A stretch of DNA of 64,000 nucleotides from Tyto alba (taxonomy: Eukaryota; Chordata; Aves; Strigiformes; Tytonidae): positions 4,059,243-4,123,242 of the forward strand of contig NW_024881279.1 of NCBI RefSeq assembly GCF_018691265.1, written 5' to 3'. A model generated the notes under the pieces. That model had not been told where the DNA came from. It made no database searches and worked only from the letters and a program-made list of their open reading frames with translations. The position numbers and the translations under genes are program-made. Position 1 is the stretch's first letter; the number at the start of each line of letters is the position of its first letter. Of the stretch, positions 58,601-64,000 are shown piece after piece.

Positions 58601-61600
58601 ATTTAAATCGATTTTATACTGAAATATTGCTGTGGGATTAGATACCATCATGTGACATGCAGATGTATTTAACACAATTAGTAGCAAATACATAGTTATT
58701 AAACAGAGGGGTGGGAGAATAAAAGACTCGTAATTCAATACTTTTGCTTAAAGCAAATAATGAATTTTGAAAGGAAAAGCAAGGATCTAATTTCTTCCCT
58801 TCTTGGGCATATTTCCCAGCACAACTATTTCATACACTCAAGCTAAATATATGCCTGAATGGCTTTGAAGACATAAATTGGGATACAGCAACACTGAGCT
58901 TTGTACTGCACGGTCCAAAGGGAGTCCACGGCAGGGACAAGGCAGAATGCATTAAATCTCAATTAGATCATAGTACACAACAAAGCACAGAACATTATCA
59001 TCATATTTGCTCACCCAAGGATTAAGTGGTTTCCTTCGGAGAGGTCTGTGCTTGCAAAGCGTCTTGGGGACCGAGTGGCTCTTTGTGGTGAAGAGCAGGC
59101 ACTGCTCTGTACTCTTTTAATGAATTGCACCCACTAAATAGATCTCATAACACAGTATCTTACATGTATGCGTGTAACAGACTGCAGGCTGTAAAGAGAC
59201 ACAGCTCAGGATTTTGGAAGTGCTTCCAGAGTATTTTTAGCTAATATATCATACCGGTGACTGTTTGGGTACGCCTGAATGTCAAAAGTATCAGTGTAGA
59301 AAGAAAAACAAGGAAACAGAAAAATAAAGAAATTACAAAAGAAAATAAAGCGTTGATGGCATACTTTAAAACACCATGACTCTGATAAGGTAATGCTCTA
59401 GCTATTTTTAGAGCAATGATTTAGGCAATATTATGAAGTCATTATTTGCAAATGTGTTTGTTATGCAATGCTTAGTATTAATAAGCCCTCATAATTATGC
59501 ATGCAAACAGTTTACCCTTGGTATTATAGATACAAGCACCTGAAGCATGCCCAGCCTGGGGTCCCGCTGGCTTCTGGGGGCCAGTCCCGAGGCACGGGCT
59601 GCTACAGCAACACCTCCTCCTGCCACGGGACCGGCCCGAGGATTTACCTGGCCACATAAAAGAATTTTTCATCCCACCCCCATCTTCTCTGGGCCAAACT
59701 AAGGTTCACTTCCAAAGAACTTCACAGCACTGAAAGACTTTTTCGACTTCTGTTTTCTCTCTCAGTAACATTTGCCATGACACCTGACCATACTCATTTC
59801 TTCTGCCCATAGCTCTAATCTCTGCTGACTACACTCCAAGCACAAGTTTTGTCTAAAATCTTCCAGCACTGGGTATTTCAACTGCTATCAGCAAGGACAG
59901 TCTTCACCCAGTGCAAACAGTTTGCACTTTAGTCCTAAAGATCTGTTAATGAAGTGCAAAACTTCAGGGCTGTTTGATTAAAGAGCTAATGCATGTAAAA
60001 TCAATATCCTAGGGAGTGAAACTTTCTTCATATTTAAGCATGAAAAAAAAAGTCTTACATTTTATGTAGAGTCCAAATGCAACAACAGGAGTGCAGACAT
60101 GCTGCTTGTAGCATATATAGCTGGTTTATATAATTTGCAAACACCTGTTGTTAGTACACCTTAAAACACACATTATTCAATAATATGGAAATTATTTTAA
60201 AAGTGGCCGTGCCTTGACTCGCTTCTGCAAAAGCACTAGGATATTCACACACAGCTTTAACAACTTTTAAAAGGTTTCCGCTTCCGAGGAGCAGTACGAG
60301 TACTCAAAACCACAGCTACACCAGCAGCTTCAGCAGGGTCCCCATCAGCTCTGGAGCGTACTACTTTAATTTGCACTAATCAAACCCCTTCCCTACCCGC
60401 ACAAGAATATTCAGTCAACTAAGTGTACGGCTTGATGAAGGCGATCCACTGCCACACACAGGGGCTTGAAAACTTCAAAGCAAGCCAATCATAATATTTT
60501 CATTAAAGACATGAGCTATTATTCCTCCCCACAGTGAAGCCTGGAAGACAGTCGCTAATCTCCACAATGGAGAGCTCTCTTGAAAGGGGACATCACACTG
60601 GCTTTCAAAAACCCATCTGGGACACAGAGCTCACAGCGACGAACCCTTCCAGCCTCGCTGGGGATTTTTTGCACAAACTTGGCATCAAAGCACCCACCCT
60701 GCCCCAAAATAGCTCTGAGTTTCAGATGTTATAACTCCCTTAATGGTTAGGAAACAAGCTATATGGTCACAGCCCAAATTATATTATGCATCCCCTGACT
60801 GCACACACTGAGATTATGACTGCTCAGTGCACTCAGCACACACACGGTCACAAGGGAACACTAAAAGCAAATTCTGGCCCTGTCTATCATCCATAATTCA
60901 AGAGAAATCAGGGTTAAAAAAAGTGCATGAGCAATTGACATAATTTATATGCTGCAAGTGGGAGAGTTGGCAGTCTCTCGCATCATAAAGTTTAAATAAC
61001 GGTAGTTTAACACCAGATGTACCCGCAGCTGTCCTGAGTGTAATGCCATTAGCTCCATTACTGCACGGAGCAAACCCTTCCTTAGCTTGGTACCCCCAGC
61101 CCTGCCCTACCAGCAGCCCGCTTAGTGCAGGATTTCACCAGGATTGACCAGTCAAAGCACAAATTACTCAGTACTAACAGCATGAAAAAAAGAAAACATG
61201 AAAAATAAAAAACATCAACAAAAAGAACCACACTAAAAAATACACCTTGAAAAGTTACGCAGTGCAACTGTCTGTGAAAGGTGCCACCTCTAAAATGAAA
61301 GGAGGAAAGAAAGGGAAAAAAAAAACGTTTCAGCATCTCTTCAGAAAATACAAACAATGGCGCAAAGTTTTGGAGATGCTGTTGTGAATTTTGATCAATA
61401 TGGTGACATTTATGTTTGGAGGATATACTTTCTTCCTGTTGTAAACTAACAAAAAATATTCTTCTTTGCACTGGCTTTACACAAGGGATTATCAAATTAA
61501 TTCAGTGTGTGTGCATGCTGTGGGGTATTAATTGATCGTTCAATCTAAACCAGCTCTTAGTCAATATTTCTTACTGAAAGAAAAGAAAGCTGGAGCAGTG

Positions 61601-62513
61601 ACTGCTTCCTCCCACCATCCTCGGGTTCATCCATAGCATATTATTTTCAGCAGAAAACCTAAACTTCACAGAAACGAAGGATCCCATGAACCCAAGAGCA
61701 GGGTCAGGCACTGGGAATGAAGCTGCTAAAAGTCCCACCTGTAAATTAGTTTTTTCAACCGATTCATTCTCTGTCTCATCAGTCCCTCTGTAGCTACCCA
61801 TAGGATGTCTCTAACAAGGCAGAATATAACTGATTCCATCCACAAATGCAGAACTAAATTTGGTGAATGACCAACCTAGAAAGCCCAAGCCAAGCCTACA
61901 GCCCATCCACAGCTCCTGCTCTTCTGCCAAACTCTTTTCAACAGAGGAATTTTGCAGAAACCACATCAAAACTCAAAAAAAAAGAGATCCCTAAAGAGAG
62001 GGAATTAGTGAAAATCACCATCATCCTCCCTGTTTCAGAGTACCCTGCACATATCATGATGCCATCACACCATTATCAATCTATAAACCACTTTTCTGCA
62101 GTTAATGCTATAATATCAGATTTGCAGGGTTTTTTTGCTTCCTTGGTGTTGTACTCAGCTGGAAAATACAGCTAAGCTGTGTTAAAAAAAAAAAAAAAAA
62201 AGACTGAATCAGCACAGAGCCTGAATCTTTGGTCAAGAAGTCGCTTTTCTACATCCCATTCGCAGATTCAGCATCTCCGTGGTAGAAAGATGATGCGACA
62301 CTTCCTGATTTGTGCTTGAAACACAAAACTTGGAGAGCACATAAAAAACAAGAAAAGATATTTCCCCCCTCCCCAGTTCAGCTAACAAGTGTCAGCAGCC
62401 AGTAGAGCAGGCATGATGGGAACTGGTAACACTGACACAGTTGCTCCCTTCTCTCTTTCAGAGCAGAATATGGAAGTTAAGTAGAGAAAAGAAGCCTCAG
62501 AAACCAGTAACCT

Positions 62514-62608
62514 AAAAAAAAAAAAAAAACCAAACAACAAAAAAACCCAAAACAAAACAAAAACAAACAAAAACCAAAACAAAACAAAAAAAAAACACAA
62601 CAACAAAG
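62514..62608 (-). repeat. A/C low-complexity tract
   Basis: About 95 bases of A with scattered C, the reverse-strand equivalent of the T/G tracts near 10.2 and 53.4 kb. The Phe/Val-rich minus-strand frame over it is an artefact. Confidence 0.9.
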
Positions 62609-64000
62609 AACTTCTCCCTTTTTTTTCTCCCCTTATTGCTCCAGAAGTGAGCAGCATCACCACTTTTTAACTTCACTGCTTCCAGGGAGATGGGTCTCCA
62701 TCCCCAGGTTTGCTGCGCAGTGCCCCATATTATCTGAGGGAACAAGGACCTGAGTTACAGGGGTTTCTTCTCCCTTTTTCTTTTTTCTTTTCCTTAGGTC
62801 ATGACCTAATATTCTTATGTGAGCTTGCAGAGCACATTGTCTAGACAAACTGCTTGCTCTCTCCCCCAGCTGCACCCAGGAGCACACTTGCATGTGGAAA
62901 ATAAAAGGTGCAAGTTTGAAATATGGCAGTGAGCATCCCTTTTAACGCAGCCCCATGAACTGCCAGCGTAAAGCGCTTCACATGGGATTTACAACACACA
63001 TTTTTCTACTACATGAGGTGGGGAGAGAAATCTGCAAAGAAGGAAGAACATAATTTAGGTTTATTTATGATTTATCTTCTTTCTTCCAGTAGCTGGAGAA
63101 GAATTTAAATTAGGTGCTGCCAGCATTTCTCTGAACACCTGAACCTCCACGCATCCATGAAGTTCAGTGAAAGCTCTGGACTATGTTATCCCCTGACTAA
63201 CAATACACAATATACAGCATCCCTGCTGCTACCTTATACTGACATAGTGTTAAAATTAGTGCCACATCTGGAACCAGCAAACATTTCGAGCAAATTAATA
63301 ATATGAGCGACTTAACAAAATATCTCTTTCTGAACTAGGAAGCCTACAGCTGAGTAGCAAAAACACAGTGGGGAAAAAAAAACACAAAAATCCCATACTC
63401 CAAACCAAACAACCAAATGCAGGACTTCTGCAGCCTTCTTTCTGCACTGAAGGGCATCTCCTCATGAAGGTTTTAAAATAATCCTCAACTTGTTCTCTGC
63501 TGAAGGGTCCCTTCAGCTTTTCCCAAGTCATCTCACAGCCACATGGACAAGCGGAGCGACGGATGCCTCACTGCAAATGATAAACCTAAGCAAAACTAGT
63601 CATCAGGAAAGTTTTATATCAGGGCAGTGTAAGCAGAAGGGTATGACCAGCCCAGGGCTGACACTGCTGCAATGATCCCCGTAAGCGCCTGGGGGGCTAC
63701 AGATGGGAAAAAGTCATCCAAAATCACATCAAAGTGAGAACAAAGCATCCCTGCTGCAGAAGCGCTTCCTAGTGACCGGGGGGGGAAAGAAGTCCTGCAC
63801 TGTGAGTCAAAATTACTCCTTGAAGTACTCTGATCACACTTGGATGTGCCTCCACCAAGCACGAGCTGGGCTCAGCCTCACCTCACAGACGAGAGAGGAC
63901 GAGCACAGCCCAGGGCTCCTCTGACTGCTAGAAGCATCCATCACCCGCCACGAACCTGCCCAAGACTGATTTTGTTTTCCTGTTCCAGGGGGAGCAAGAA
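62609..64000. other. Plain intron
   Basis: Nothing recognised apart from a run of 8 G at 63778-63785. Confidence 0.55.

Larger units (their letters stand above)
53447..62513. other. Plain intron with homopolymer runs
   Basis: It contains 32 A at 54046-54077, 18 T at 55648-55665, an A-rich run at about 57749-57770 and 18 A at 62184-62201. I saw no FSTL4 exon, other gene or recognised transposon. A few GC-rich patches (for example 59550-59640) hold no identifiable gene. Confidence 0.5.

Overview
The window looks like intronic DNA from an amniote vertebrate, most likely a bird. It is A/T-leaning and has stop codons in all frames. Identifiable repeats are sparse and mostly very old: two decayed antisense CR1 LINE tails, a MIR-type SINE fragment, and a fragment of another old amniote repeat. 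Long homopolymer runs and mixed T/G (or A/C) tracts are also present. The 38.1 kb CR1 tail resembles the CR1 tails common in birds. The species cannot be named from this sequence.

I can support one protein-coding feature: a single internal exon on the minus strand at 43326-43574. It has clean splice sites and encodes a complete ten-cysteine follistatin/Kazal module. The wording of the module fits follistatin-like 4 (FSTL4, also called SPIG1) better than FSTL5 or FSTL1. The 43.3 kb to its left is the next (3') intron and the 20.4 kb to its right is the preceding (5') intron. I looked for the flanking FSTL4 exons (signal peptide upstream, EF-hand pair downstream) and did not find them, which fits the very large introns of this gene.

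Layout: 1-2000 is plain intron. 2002-2430 has a G-rich stretch followed by an old antisense CR1 tail. 3686-4105 is a CpG- and G-rich island-like patch, followed by two adjacent small inverted repeats (4632-4687). 4.7-15.6 kb is plain intron with a T/G tract. 15648-15787 and 17366-17412 are two small CpG clusters, with a CTCF-like core between them. 17.4-33.2 kb is plain intron with simple repeats and a GGATC-rich patch. 33.2-35.1 kb holds the MIR and the second old repeat. 38.07-38.29 kb is the bird-type CR1 tail, followed by an 11-bp inverted repeat. 43.3-43.6 kb is the FSTL4 exon. 49849-49878 is a 30-bp perfectly alternating purine/pyrimidine tract with a 20-bp palindrome. The rest to 64 kb is intron with A-rich, T-rich and T/G tracts.

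I found no operon, phage, CRISPR array, RNA gene, intact transposon or new multi-gene system. The long open frames other than the exon are about as frequent as chance predicts, several have no ATG, and none resembles a known protein. The observations below are therefore mostly candidate regulatory or structural DNA in a large neuronal-gene intron, with stated tests.
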